Assembly (NCBI GenBank): GCA_024803745.1
Contig: JANJXV010000040.1
Location: 1,431,414 to 1,495,413 of the forward strand
From: Megascapheus bottae
Lineage: Eukaryota > Chordata > Mammalia > Rodentia > Geomyidae
Reading direction: 5' to 3'
Length of the DNA: 64,000 bases
Positions 55,300 to 64,000 of this stretch are shown here, one piece after another. Position 1 is the stretch's first letter. Every line of letters starts with the position of its first letter. Below the pieces are notes generated by a model. It did not search any database. It saw only the letters and a list, made by a program, of their open reading frames with translations, and was not told the DNA's origin. The position numbers were made by a program, and so were the translations under genes.

Positions 55300-55592
55300 A
55301 TCTATCTATCTTCTATCCATCTCTCCTCGGTATCTGTCATCCTATCATCTTTATCTCTATCATATCTTTCCCTGTCTACCTAGCGATCACTCACCTGTCA
55401 TTTGTCGTCCATCCACCATCCACTTACCTACCCAAGTATCCAGGGCTCTACCCTATCCCCTCCCTATCCTATCTCTACCATCTCTCCTCTCTAGCATCTT
55501 TCTGTCATCTATCTACCTGACATCCATCATCTGTCTATCCATCTACCTATCTACCCACCTATCTATCCTACCAATCTATCTATATCATTTAC

Positions 55593-55623
<31 letters not shown>

Positions 55624-55625
55624 CC
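55300..55625 (-). repeat. Cryptically simple ATCT/CCAT block
   Basis: Degenerate TCTA/TCCA tetramers, becoming pure (ATCT)n at 55594-55622. Confidence 0.85.
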
Positions 55626-55768
55626 TCTGTCTATTACCTACCATTGCCCAGCTCCTCTCAGTCTTTAAAATTCCTACCATCATCACTGTTCCCATCAGAT
55701 CTAGAGGCAGCAGATTCACATGGTGAATCTCCTTCCTTAAAGCTTGAGTAGCTATAAAAATCAGGGGA

Positions 55769-55971
55769 AGCCAAGCTGTGGTGGCTCCCGCCTGTCATCC
55801 CAGCTCCTCAGGAGGCTGGGATCTAGAGGATCACGGTTCAAAGCCAGCCTGGGGCAGGAAACTCCGTGAGACTCTACTGAACGTCCAGCAGAGATGAAAG
55901 CGGAGCTGTAATTCCAATGGTAAAGTGGAGCAAAAGAAACAGGGACAGGCCCTGAGTCCAAGCCCTGAGAC

Positions 55972-55974
<3 letters not shown>
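55769..55974 (+). mobile_element. SINE, 7SL/tRNA chimera, diverged body
   Basis: Full head, worn tRNA-like half. The tail passes into (CA)n. Confidence 0.9.

Positions 55975-56063
<89 letters not shown>
55975..56063 (+). repeat. (CA)n with central CGCGCG
   Basis: About 43 dinucleotides, alternating purine-pyrimidine throughout. Confidence 0.97.
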
Positions 56064-56556
56064 GCAAAAGCACCAGACAAAACATTTTTAAATGTATTTT
56101 GCTGGCTCGTTTCCAGCCATCTTCTAACATCCCCCCCCCACCGTGTTCTAAGTAAGTAAATAAAACCACCATAAACTTCATATTTTTAAAAAAAGTGAAT
56201 CTCTATGGCATATTTAAAATCCATTTAATAAGATTAGAAACATACCTTTACCGTGTCCTCTGACTGCATTTGCTCCTTCTTTTGTGGTTATCTTTCCAGG
56301 CTGGCCAGGCGATCCCAGCTCTGATCTAAAGCCCAGTATTTGGGTAGGAATGCGCTCAACTGGATCAGAGTGGTGTTTGGAGAGGGAGAGGCAGATATGA
56401 TTTCCATTAGACCATTTTATGACCAGATTTCCCAGAAGGCCCTGGTACAGTGGGGTAAAGCCTTCTTCAGTCAAGGAGCCCGCTGACCCTTTGAATTAAG
56501 AAATAGCTAAAGTGACTTTGAAAGCAGACAGTTGACATTTGCTTTTTCTTTGTTTT
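56064..56556. other. Unique intergenic DNA
   Basis: No gene or repeat recognised. Confidence 0.5.
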
Positions 56557-56783
56557 GTCAGTTATGGGGGCTTGAACTCATGGCCTGGACACTGACCCTG
56601 AGCTCTTCAGCTCAAAGCTAGCACTCTGCTACCTTTGAGACATAGCCCCATGTCCGGTTTTCTGATGGTTCAGGGGGGATGAGAGTCTCACAGACTTTCC
56701 TTCCCAGGCTGGCTTTGAACCACGATCCTCAGATCTCAGCCTCCTGAGTAGCTGGGATGCCAGGCGTGAGCCACCAGTGCCAA
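56557..56783 (-). mobile_element. SINE, 7SL/tRNA chimera, minus orientation
   Basis: GGGGGCTTGAACTCATGGCC to GATGCCAGGCGTGAGCCACC, nearly full length. Confidence 0.93.
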
Positions 56784-56912
56784 ACCAAAAAGTGGCATTT
56801 GTCAAGATGAGAAAACACTCACCAGCAGAGGCGGTTGATTGGCACCCTCATTCATTTCAGAAAATGTATCAAGCTTCCGTTGCGCTTGAAACACTGAAAT
56901 AAGAGTTGAAGA

Positions 56913-57126
56913 AGGGCTTTGTTACCGTCCTTAGCTACTCAGGAAGCTGAGATCCGAGGCTCACAGTTCAAAACCAGCCTGGGTGGCAGTGTCTGCGAGA
57001 CTCTTATCTCCAATGAACCACCAAACAGCCAGAAGTAGAGCTGTGGCTCAAGTAGTAGAACGCCTTGAGTGAACAAAAAACTCAGGGACAGCACCTAGGC
57101 CCTGAGTTCAAGTCCTACTACCAGCA
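56913..57126 (+). mobile_element. SINE, 7SL/tRNA chimera
   Basis: Head 5' end worn, rest readable to GAGTTCAAGTCCTACTACC. Confidence 0.88.
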
Positions 57127-57353
57127 CAAAATAAGACAAAATTAAATTAAATTAAAATGGAGGGACAAAGGGTAAACAAATATAGCAGTGGTGGACGGAT
57201 GGACATGGGTGAGGATGAGAGGGAGAAGCAGGGAGAGAACAAGGGGAGGGCGAGGGACACGGTTCAAAAAGAAATGTCCTCATGACCTGACTTACGAAAC
57301 TCTCGCCCCTCTGTGTATCACCTTTATCATAACAATCACATAAATAAAGAGTT

Positions 57354-57493
57354 GAGCCAGGCACCGATGGCTGAGATCTGAGGATCTCGGTTCAAAGCCA
57401 GCCCGGGTAGGAAAATCTGTAAGACTCTCATCTCCAGTGAACCACCAGAAAAGCAGAAGCAGAGCTGTGGCTCAAGTGGTGGAGTGGCCGCCC
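57354..57493 (+). mobile_element. SINE, 7SL/tRNA chimera, truncated at both ends of the body
   Basis: GGCTGAGATCTGAGGATCTC to GTGGCTCAAGTGGTGGAGTG. Confidence 0.85.
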
Positions 57494-58644
57494 TTGTTGC
57501 AAGGTGAATGCAGTTGGCAAGATACAGAAAAGCCATCTTTCAGGAGGTAGAATGGGAAGAAAAACCAGCATCTGCTGCCTGATTCCCACCCCAGAGACCA
57601 GCAGCCTTTTAACACTGTTCAAACAAACAAACAAACAAGCAGGTCAGGAAAGAAAGAGCAGAAAAACTACAGCAACCACCCCAGATCCACTCCTGAGAGG
57701 CGGGACTTCCCTTCCTCTAGGAATTCAGGCACATCCATCACCTGGGAGGCGGGACTTCCTTCCCTTCTTCTACCATGAAAACAAGATGGCACCTGTTAGA
57801 CCCACCATGTGGCCAAGATGGTGTCAGACTCAGCATCCCCACTTCACCTTGAGCAAAAGAACTCAGGGACAGTGCTCAAGCCCTGAGTTCAAATCCCAAG
57901 ACACACACACACACAGACTGCTTGGATAGAGAAGCCACCTTCCCCTAGCTGTGTGTGCAGGTGAAGAGAGAAGATCCAGGAGTTTGGTTTTCGCATGTAT
58001 TAAAGCAAAACCGACGTGCAAAACCTGTTTGGGTTTTGTTGTTGTTGTTCTACGTCTTTTAATTGGTTGTAAAAGGCAGGGTGGGCATGAAAAAGAACTG
58101 GAGGAGAATGAACATGCATGTGTGAGCATCGCACAATAAAACCAAGTTGTGCAATTAATCCATACTAACCGCACAACTCAGAGACTGTGCGATTAGGATG
58201 TATCCTCTACAGGGGAGGGGAGGGGAATTCTCGGCCCAGGTTGATCACCATTCTTTGAAATATTTTCTTTTAAGTAAAACTTCAATGTTGGACCCCCCCC
58301 CCCCAGCTACCAATTTCAATTCTCCCATGGGAAAGAAAGACCCCAAAATAAATAAATAAGCAAAATAAGTACAAAAGGTGGCCAGGTTTTGCCAGTCAAG
58401 GTGCAGACATGAAAAGAGAAGGATCAAATTTCCCCTGAGGCTTTAAAGAGGGGGAAAAAAATCAGAATGGATGAAACCAGAGCTGAGTGCAAATGTCTGT
58501 GGGATTTCTTCCAGGCAATCAGAGCTTAAGACCCCAGTGCACCCGGAAGAACAGAATGGAAGAAAGAAGAGGTGTTTACCACACCTTTACTCCATGCCCC
58601 AGAGGATAAAGCCAGTGTTTATGCTTTGGCCTTCCTTCCTCTAG

Positions 58645-58645
<1 letters not shown>
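57494..58645. other. Unique intergenic DNA with one SINE scrap
   Basis: A SINE 3' scrap lies at about 57851-57905 (GAACTCAGGGACAGTGCTCA). CCTGGGAGGCGGGACTTCC resembles CTGAGAGGCGGGACTTCCC about 45 bases before it (57693 and 57740). Nested hairpin at 58128-58193. No gene. Confidence 0.5.
58128..58193. other. Nested inverted repeat (two perfect 8-bp stems)
   Basis: Outer arms ATCGCACA (58128-58135) and TGTGCGAT (58186-58193). Inner arms AGTTGTGC (58145-58152) and GCACAACT (58171-58178), 18-base loop. All four arms share a GCACA/TGTGC core. Function unknown. Confidence 0.6.

Positions 58646-58647
<2 letters not shown>

Positions 58648-58694
<47 letters not shown>
58648..58694 (+). repeat. (TG)n microsatellite
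   Basis: About 23 units, abutting the tail of a minus-strand SINE. Confidence 0.97.
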
Positions 58695-58695
<1 letters not shown>

Positions 58696-58697
58696 AT

Positions 58698-58900
58698 ACC
58701 AGTCCTGGGACTTGAACACAGGGCCTGGGCACTGTCCCTGAGCTTTCTCACTCAAGGCTGGTGCTCTACCACTTGAACCACAGCTCCACTTTCAGCTTTT
58801 CAGTCATTCATTGAACATTCAGAGACTCACAGACGTTCTAAGCCCAGGGCTGGCTTTGAACCTGTGGTCTTCATATCTCAGCCTCTACTAACCTCTGACT
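58698..58900 (-). mobile_element. SINE, 7SL/tRNA chimera, minus orientation
   Basis: CCAGTCCTGGGACTTGAACA to a worn head. A dimeric-type fragment follows at about 59002-59065 (GCATTCGAACCTGGGTCTTG). Confidence 0.88.
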
Positions 58901-59197
58901 ACCTGTGAGTTTTTTTTTTAAAGGGAGGGCTCCTTCAAAGAGTGTCCTCAAATTCTCCGAGGGTCTTCCAGGTCCTGAAGTCCTAACCATCTGCATAAGC
59001 ATTCGAACCTGGGTCTTGGTGCATGCTAGGCAAGCATTCTACTTCTCGGCCAAACTCCTGGCTTCCATCTGTGTAATTTCCAAGCTACACTTGCCAGTAC
59101 CCGGAGACGATAGCGTACACTTCACCTTAAGATAAAAACCTCCCTAGAAGAAGAAATGAAACACCAGCCTATTGCCTTGAACGAAGGCTTACACTGG

Positions 59198-59222
59198 TGT
59201 GTGTGTGTGTGTGTGTGTGTGA
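59198..59222 (+). repeat. (TG)n microsatellite
   Basis: About 12 units. Confidence 0.9.
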
Positions 59223-59333
59223 GAAAAGAGCAAGACTGAGACAGGCAGAGACTTGAGAGAGATTAAAACAAAGTCAATAGCATTAGATTACAAACACAGG
59301 CCTAAATCAACACCCTTAGGGCAGAAAGGGAAT

Positions 59334-59371
59334 GTAGGGGAGAGGAGGGGAGGGGAGGGGAGGGGAGGGGG
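59334..59371 (+). repeat. (GGGGA)n run
   Basis: About 6 pentamers, with runs of four G that could form a quadruplex. Confidence 0.9.
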
Positions 59372-59404
59372 AGAGTCTTGGGGTTGTTTTTTTTTTTTTT
59401 TTTG

Positions 59405-60215
59405 CTGCAGTAGAAACTTGCATTTCTTCAAGGCCAGGATAGGCCCGGGGTTTCAGAACTCAGAGCCACAGTTTACCTATTTGTACCCAGGATTCAAAGG
59501 GAGCTCAATGTGAGAGCAGGAAAATTAAAAAGAAAGAACTAGGGGGGAGGAGGGAGAGGAGACAAAAGACCAAATGACAGAGGCTTTCATACAAATTCCT
59601 TTTCTTTCCCGAAAGAAAGAAAACAGAACGAGTGAGTGAGTGAGCGAGGCAGGAGGGAGACACAGGGCGGCCATGCTTGTGAAAAAAGAACAAAAATCTG
59701 CAAGCAATCATGGTGAAGCCTCTTCTGCTTCCGCATGGAGCACTTTAATCATGTCTTCTGAAGGGGAAGAAGACAGATCAAAGGTGGTGGCTGGGCCGTG
59801 CCCAGGTCTGAAGGCTCCAGCCCGTGGTGGTTGAAGGGAAATTCTTACACTTGAGGCTTTGCTGTCTTCTCGTGTAACACGGCAGGTAACAGGGTCTCAG
59901 TCCAGGCCTGTCACGCACGCCTGTCACCCCAGCCACACACGAGGCCAGACCTGAGAATATTCCTTCTATAGCTTGCATATGTCCTGACCTCGGCTTCGAA
60001 CCCTGACCCTCAGATCTCAGCCTCCCGAGATCTGCTGATGTCCTTATCTCCCCTGTCTTGGTTGACTGTGCCTTTAGAACAAGCCTTGAAAACATGGCAG
60101 GGCATCTCTAACTCTCATCTTCTTTATTTAAGAAAAAAAAAACAAAAACACCATCTTGAAATATGGTAGTGTCTTCTCACAGGCTGGGAGATTCCAGTCC
60201 AAGACTCAGGATTCC
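59405..60215. other. Unique intergenic DNA with two opposed SINE scraps
   Basis: Head-like scrap (+) at about 59900-59955 and reversed head scrap (-) at about 59982-60035 (GGCTTCGAACCCTGACCC). No gene. Confidence 0.5.
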
Positions 60216-60472
60216 TTTTCCTCCCTCCCTCCCTTCTTTCCTCTCCCCTCTTTCTGTCTCTGTCTCTCCATCTCTCTCTCCCTCTCTCTCCTTCCATCCC
60301 TCCCCCCTCTCTGCCTGTCTCTCTCTGTCTCTTTCTCTCTGTCTCTCTCAGTCTCGGTCTCGGTCTCGGTCTGTCTGTCTCTTTCTCTCTGTCTCTCTCT
60401 GTCTTGGTCTCGGTCTGTCTGTCTCTGTCTCTCTGTCTCTGTCTGTCTGACTGTCTCTCCCCCTCCCCTTCC
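60216..60472 (-). repeat. Polypyrimidine tract with TCTCTG and TCTCGG words
   Basis: Three GTCTCGGTCTCG-type hexamers near 60352-60370 stand inside CTCTGTCT repeats. Confidence 0.93.
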
Positions 60473-60847
60473 CTGTGCCTTTCTTTGTTCCCTCCTGATG
60501 AGTTCATGGGTTGGCATAAGAAACATAAACCCAAGGCTTCCAGGGGTTGAAATCCTGAATTTCATCCCCTCCCCATCCTCTCTCTCCTCCTCCCCCTCCC
60601 CCACCAAATTAGACCCAAGGCTTTATTCTCCTTCAAAGAGGAGGAAAAAGAGCCTAGGGCAGGCACAGGGCCTGTGGCCCCTCTGTGGCTTCCAGAGCCA
60701 TTGAGCGCAAGCCTCTGCTGCCACCAAGTGGTCACTCTTCCCCGTGTGGCTTCGGAGGGCAGAGCCCCTTACACACTGAAATAGAACGCCAGCTGGCCCG
60801 GACGCTTGCTTCGTTTATTTGCTTGTTTGTTCATTTGTTTGCTTATT
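60473..60847. other. Unique intergenic DNA
   Basis: Includes CTGCCACCAAGTGGTCAC at 60717-60734, a weak CTCF-like word. No gene. Confidence 0.5.
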
Positions 60848-61028
60848 TTTGTCACTCATGGGCCTTTGAACTCCAGGCCTGGGTTCTTCTCTGCTCAAGG
60901 CTGGCGCTCTACCATTTGAGCCACAGTGCCACTTGTGGTTTTCTAGTGGTTCATTGGAGATCAAGAGTCTCACGGATTTTCCTGCCCAGGCTGGCTTTGA
61001 ACCTCGATCCCCAGATCTCAGCCTCTTA
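60848..61028 (-). mobile_element. SINE, 7SL/tRNA chimera, minus orientation
   Basis: GGGCCTTTGAACTCCAGGCC to CAGATCTCAGCCTCTTAGGC. Abuts an opposed copy. Confidence 0.9.
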
Positions 61029-61030
61029 GG

Positions 61031-61172
61031 CAGGGAATTCTGTGAGACTCTCATCTCCAATGAACTACCAGAAAACCAAAAGTGGTACTGTAGCTCAAGT
61101 GGTAGAGCACCAGCCTTGAGCAAAAGAGGTTCAGGGACAGTGCCCAGGTTCTGAGTTCAAACCCCACGACCA
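61031..61172 (+). mobile_element. SINE, 7SL/tRNA chimera, 5' truncated
   Basis: Starts at GCAGGGAATTCTGTGAGACT and runs to GAGTTCAAACCCCACGACC. Forms an inverted pair with 60848-61028. Confidence 0.9.
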
Positions 61173-61204
61173 ACAAGAAGAAGTATGGGAGACTGTATCT
61201 TAAC

Positions 61205-61490
61205 CAGTGTCTGGGCCTGGCTGCACACATCTGTAATTCCAGTTAAGAGGAAAAGCCCAGTGGCTGGAGACTGAGGCAGGAGCCTGGCGTCCCCAACCAC
61301 ACAGAAAAGCAGAGGCAAGTTAGAAGGATCACGCCCTTGGCTGGCCTGGGCATAAAGGGAGAGACCCTGCCTCAAAAATTAAGCTTGCAATAAGTAATAA
61401 TATCAATAATACCCAATATAAAGGGGCAGGAGGCGTGGTTCAAGAGGTAGAGCTCCTGCCCCATAGTTCAATATCCAGGACCACAAACCA
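61205..61490 (+). mobile_element. Older composite SINE
   Basis: B1-like part (CTGCACACATCTGTAATTCC, GAGACCCTGCCTCAAAAATT), then a tRNA-like part at 61420-61490 (GGCGTGGTTCAAGAGGTAGA). Confidence 0.7.
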
Positions 61491-62079
61491 CACCAAACAA
61501 CAAATCACGACATTTCACTTGTGCCTTCCTGTGGTCTGGTAAGATGACTAATTGACAGGGTTCAACACCCCCCTCTCCAAAGCGTCCCCCAAGACCGGGA
61601 TCATATGGGCTCAGTTTTCCATTTGCATTCCACTACTCAAACAACTTGAAAGGGACCCCACAAGTGTTTGTCTTCCCGCTCCCTCCCTTTTTCATTGAAG
61701 GCGGAGGGGACAGGGCCGCTATGTGGCATCTGGTCAGCAGGGGGAACCCGAGGCTCGTGTTGGAAGTTGGAGTTGGCTTCTTTCTCGGATTTCTAAGTAA
61801 AAAAAAAAAATCTCTTTTAAAATCTGATTTACAGGCTGGGAATCTACGGGGCGAGAAGGGGGGGGCGATGAGACAGAGCCCTGGTTTCTGGGGACAGAAA
61901 ACATTTTCCAGTCAGCCAGCACTGATGCCTCCCGCTCTTGTCCTGGGGGAAGTGTGATCCAGACCCTCCTCTCCAGGCTGTAGATTATTCTGCCAGGAAA
62001 GCCACACTGGGTGCCATGGTTGTGAATTCCAGAGAGAAATTGTAGCCAGTGTTCAAATCCTGCCTTTAACAAATAAACT
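61491..62079. other. Unique intergenic DNA downstream of KCNA5
   Basis: No gene or repeat recognised. GGTCAGCAGGGGGAACCC near 61733 is a weak CTCF-like word. Confidence 0.5.
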
Positions 62080-62309
62080 AAGGGCTGGTGGCTCCCGCCT
62101 GTCATCCTAGCGATTCAGGAGGCTGAGATCTGAAGATCGGGGTTCAAAGCCAGCCCTGGGCATGAAAGTCCATGAGACTCTGATCTCCAATGAACCACCA
62201 GAAAACCAGAAGTGGAGCTGTGACTCAAGTGGTAGAGCGCCAGCCTTGAGCTGAAGAGCTTAGAGACAGTGCCTAGACCCTGAGTTCTAGCCCCGGGACT
62301 GGCACATAA
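62080..62309 (+). mobile_element. SINE, 7SL/tRNA chimera, next to the KCNA5 3' end
   Basis: Full-length copy, antisense to KCNA5, with a (GATA)n tail at 62315-62331 that ends about 20 bases from the gene's poly(A) signal. Confidence 0.93.
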
Positions 62310-62342
62310 AAAATAGATAGATAGATAGATATTTGCTTCTAA

Positions 62343-63116
62343 CAAACCACATTTTATTTCCCGAGATTAAGAGAGAGAGAGGAAAACAAATTATTATAAG
62401 TGTTCCATTATCATTCAAAGACATATGTATTGTGGTGGTGGGTGGTGGTAGTGGTGATTTGGAGGGGGGGGGAGAAAGTTACAAGAATTATTTGAGGTAC
62501 ACCAGAAATGTCAACTTTTTGCCTTCCTCCTTCCAGAACATTCCTTGCTGTAGACACAAAACACCCATACTGCCTCTCCCCAAACAAGAGAGAGTCTTAG
62601 AGATACAGAAACCCCCCAAAGACTTACACTCGAGATCCTTGACTCATAAAATCCCAGCACAAGATAACCGTTCTCTTTTCCTTGAGATTATACCCAAGTA
62701 GCTTCCCTCTGGCGAGACAGTGGCAATAAAATAAACATAAGATCTTCTCTGTCTACACACACATTATCCTCTAGAAAGCAGAGCTGGGTGCCAGGCTTGG
62801 AATTTAAAGCCAAAGACACAAGTCATTTTCCTTTTCATTCTTGTAGTTGTTGTGGAGTTGGTCCTCTGCTAGCTATAGAAAACCAGTCACAGATACTTCC
62901 AAACGCCAGCCAGGAGCATTGCCACAATGATCTGAAATGTTGAAGGCCCTTGTTGGAGAGGGAGGGAAGGGAAAGGGAGAAGGAGGGGAGGGGAGGGGGA
63001 GGAAAGCCCAGAGAGACAGATGTAGAATTCAGAATACTCTATGGTATCCAGTCACTACTGGAGGGCGGCCCCATTCTCCACCCCCCCTCCTCCTGGCAGT
63101 CCACCTGGATTTCTTT
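62343..63116 (-). other. KCNA5: KCNA5 3' untranslated region (predicted)
   Basis: About 770 bases between the TAG stop and the first plausible poly(A) signal. The part next to the stop is pyrimidine-rich on the coding strand (purine-rich on plus, about 62955-63003). The length is similar to what I recall for the human KCNA5 3' UTR. No SINE lies inside it, unlike almost every other segment of this size in the window, which supports its being transcribed and constrained. The boundary is inferred. Confidence 0.6.
62353..62358 (-). promoter_or_regulatory. KCNA5: Candidate poly(A) signal AATAAA for KCNA5
   Basis: Plus-strand TTTATT reads AATAAA on the gene strand. It is the first canonical hexamer that I find downstream of the stop on that strand. 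Cleavage would fall 10-30 bases further on, around 62325-62343, at the tail of the adjacent SINE. Confidence 0.5.
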
Positions 63117-64000
63117 CTACAAGTCCGTTTCCCGACTGGTTTCCAGACACAGGGCGTCATACAGGGACCTGTGTGTCTCCACGTGGCTCTTGGCTCTGAG
63201 GTGACACTTGTCCAGGGAGCCACTCCGGCTGCTGTCCTTCCTCTCCAGGGCCTCTTCAGCTTTGCCCGAGGAGGCCTTGCTCCAGCTGGTCTTCCTCCGT
63301 CCACCAGAGTCCCCCCCAGACTCTTCCACCCAGCTCTGGCTCAAGGCCACCCGCTCTTCCTGCTCCGTCTCGCGGTGGTAGAAGTAGTTGAAGTTGGACA
63401 CGATGACAGGGACGGGCAGGGCAATGGTGAGGACACCGGCGATGGCACACAGGGACCCCACGATCTTGCCTCCCACCGTGATGGGTCGCACGTCTCCATA
63501 CCCCACGGTGGTCATGGTGACCACTGCCCACCAGAAGGCATCGGGGATGCTGGAGAAGTGAGAGCCAGGCTGATCCACCTCGGCGAAGTAGACGGCGCTG
63601 GAGAAGAGGATGACGCCGATGAAGAGGAAGAAGATGAGCAGGCCTAGCTCTCGCATGGACGCCTGCAGCGTCTTGCCCAGAATCTGCAGCCCCTTCGAGT
63701 GACGGGACAGCTTGAAGATGCGGAAAACCCTGACCAGACGGATGACCCTGAGAATAGCCAGCGACATGGCCTGCTGCCCGTTCTGGCTTCCTCCACCCCG
63801 GGGCTGTGGTTCAGCCAGCTCGGTGCCCAGGGTGATAAAGTAAGGGACGATGGCCACCACGTCGATGAGGTTGAGCAGGTTGCGGGAGAAGTCGGCCTTG
63901 CTGGGGCAAGCGAAGAAACGAGCCAGCAGCTCGAAGGTAAACCAGATGACGCAGGTGGTCTCCACAAGGAAGAAGGGATCTGCCAGCGTTCTGGGCAGCA
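63117..64000 (-). CDS. KCNA5: Kv1.5 voltage-gated potassium channel, C-terminal half (partial at window edge)
   Basis: Pore-forming alpha subunit of a Shaker-type delayed-rectifier K+ channel of the plasma membrane. It is known for the atrial ultra-rapid current and smooth-muscle repolarisation. The frame is open to the window edge, so the N-terminal T1 domain and S1 are missing; 293 residues are visible against about 600 for the family. Approximate visible positions: S2 8-31, S3 41-59, S4 79-97 with arginines every third residue, S5 118-139, selectivity filter TVGYGD 164-169, S6 177-202 with the PVP hinge 195-197, then a tail ending in the PDZ ligand ETDL and a TAG stop at 63117-63119. [10 protein letters not shown] before S2 and the SRETDL end fit Kv1.5 rather than Kv1.1, 1.6 or 1.7. 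The GTG at 63965 is an internal valine codon, not a start. Odd points: valine follows GYGD where I recall methionine in human Kv1.5, and the cytoplasmic tail is divergent but keeps a basic RRKTS possible PKA site. Identity is very sure. Confidence 0.97.
   Translation of the reverse strand, partial: LPRTLADPFFLVETTCVIWFTFELLARFFACPSKADFSRNLLNLIDVVAIVPYFITLGTELAEPQPRGGGSQNGQQAMSLAILRVIRLVRVFRIFKLSRHSKGLQILGKTLQASMRELGLLIFFLFIGVILFSSAVYFAEVDQPGSHFSSIPDAFWWAVVTMTTVGYGDVRPITVGGKIVGSLCAIAGVLTIALPVPVIVSNFNYFYHRETEQEERVALSQSWVEESGGDSGGRRKTSWSKASSGKAEEALERKDSSRSGSLDKCHLRAKSHVETHRSLYDALCLETSRETDL

Noticed and set aside
62937..63647. 236-codon frame on plus over KCNA5
   Set aside because: Antisense shadow of the conserved channel coding sequence on minus; GC-rich coding DNA often leaves such frames.
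63963..63965. GTG as the start of the channel protein
   Set aside because: It encodes Val of the S2 segment; the frame stays open with Kv1.5-like residues to the window edge, so the true start is outside.

Overview
The window is mammalian nuclear DNA, most likely from a castorimorph rodent such as a kangaroo rat or pocket mouse. About fifty short interspersed elements (SINEs) are scattered on both strands. One family joins a 7SL/B1-like head to a tRNA-like body. A second joins two tRNA-like halves. Microsatellites and long purine or pyrimidine tracts are very abundant. The species guess is an inference from the SINE type and was not tested by any search.

The only protein-coding gene I can support is at the right edge, on the minus strand. 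It is the 3' half of KCNA5, the voltage-gated potassium channel Kv1.5 (63117-64000, continuing past the window). Its 3' untranslated region probably runs to a poly(A) signal at 62353-62358, immediately next to a SINE. In other mammals KCNA5 is followed by a long gene-poor interval before NTF3, and the other 62 kb look like that interval: no gene, many repeats, and some unique stretches that may hold regulatory elements.

Layout: 1-12 kb has SINEs, purine tracts and three possible conserved non-coding blocks. 12-17 kb is mostly unique DNA with an old solo-LTR-like element (13769-14623) whose U3-like part carries 15 CCAAT-box repeats upstream of a GC box and a TATA box. 16.7-17.2 kb has an AT-rich 82-bp repeat and a REST-like site. 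18-25 kb is SINE- and microsatellite-rich. 25.9-31.4 kb is a 5.5-kb minisatellite of 12-bp units, most of which contain the T-box half-site AGGTGTGA overlapped by the E-box CAGGTG. 31.7-55 kb contains several long polypyrimidine or polypurine tracts, a 61-64-bp minisatellite, an old LINE-1 3' fragment (about 38.4-38.75 kb) and a 720-bp CA array. 55-62 kb is SINEs and unique DNA leading to the KCNA5 3' end.

The two strongest leads are the T-box/E-box minisatellite and the CCAAT-array LTR promoter. Very long open frames over the minisatellite and over the triplet tracts are artefacts of repeat units whose length is a multiple of three. All motif calls were made by eye, so their function is hypothesis.
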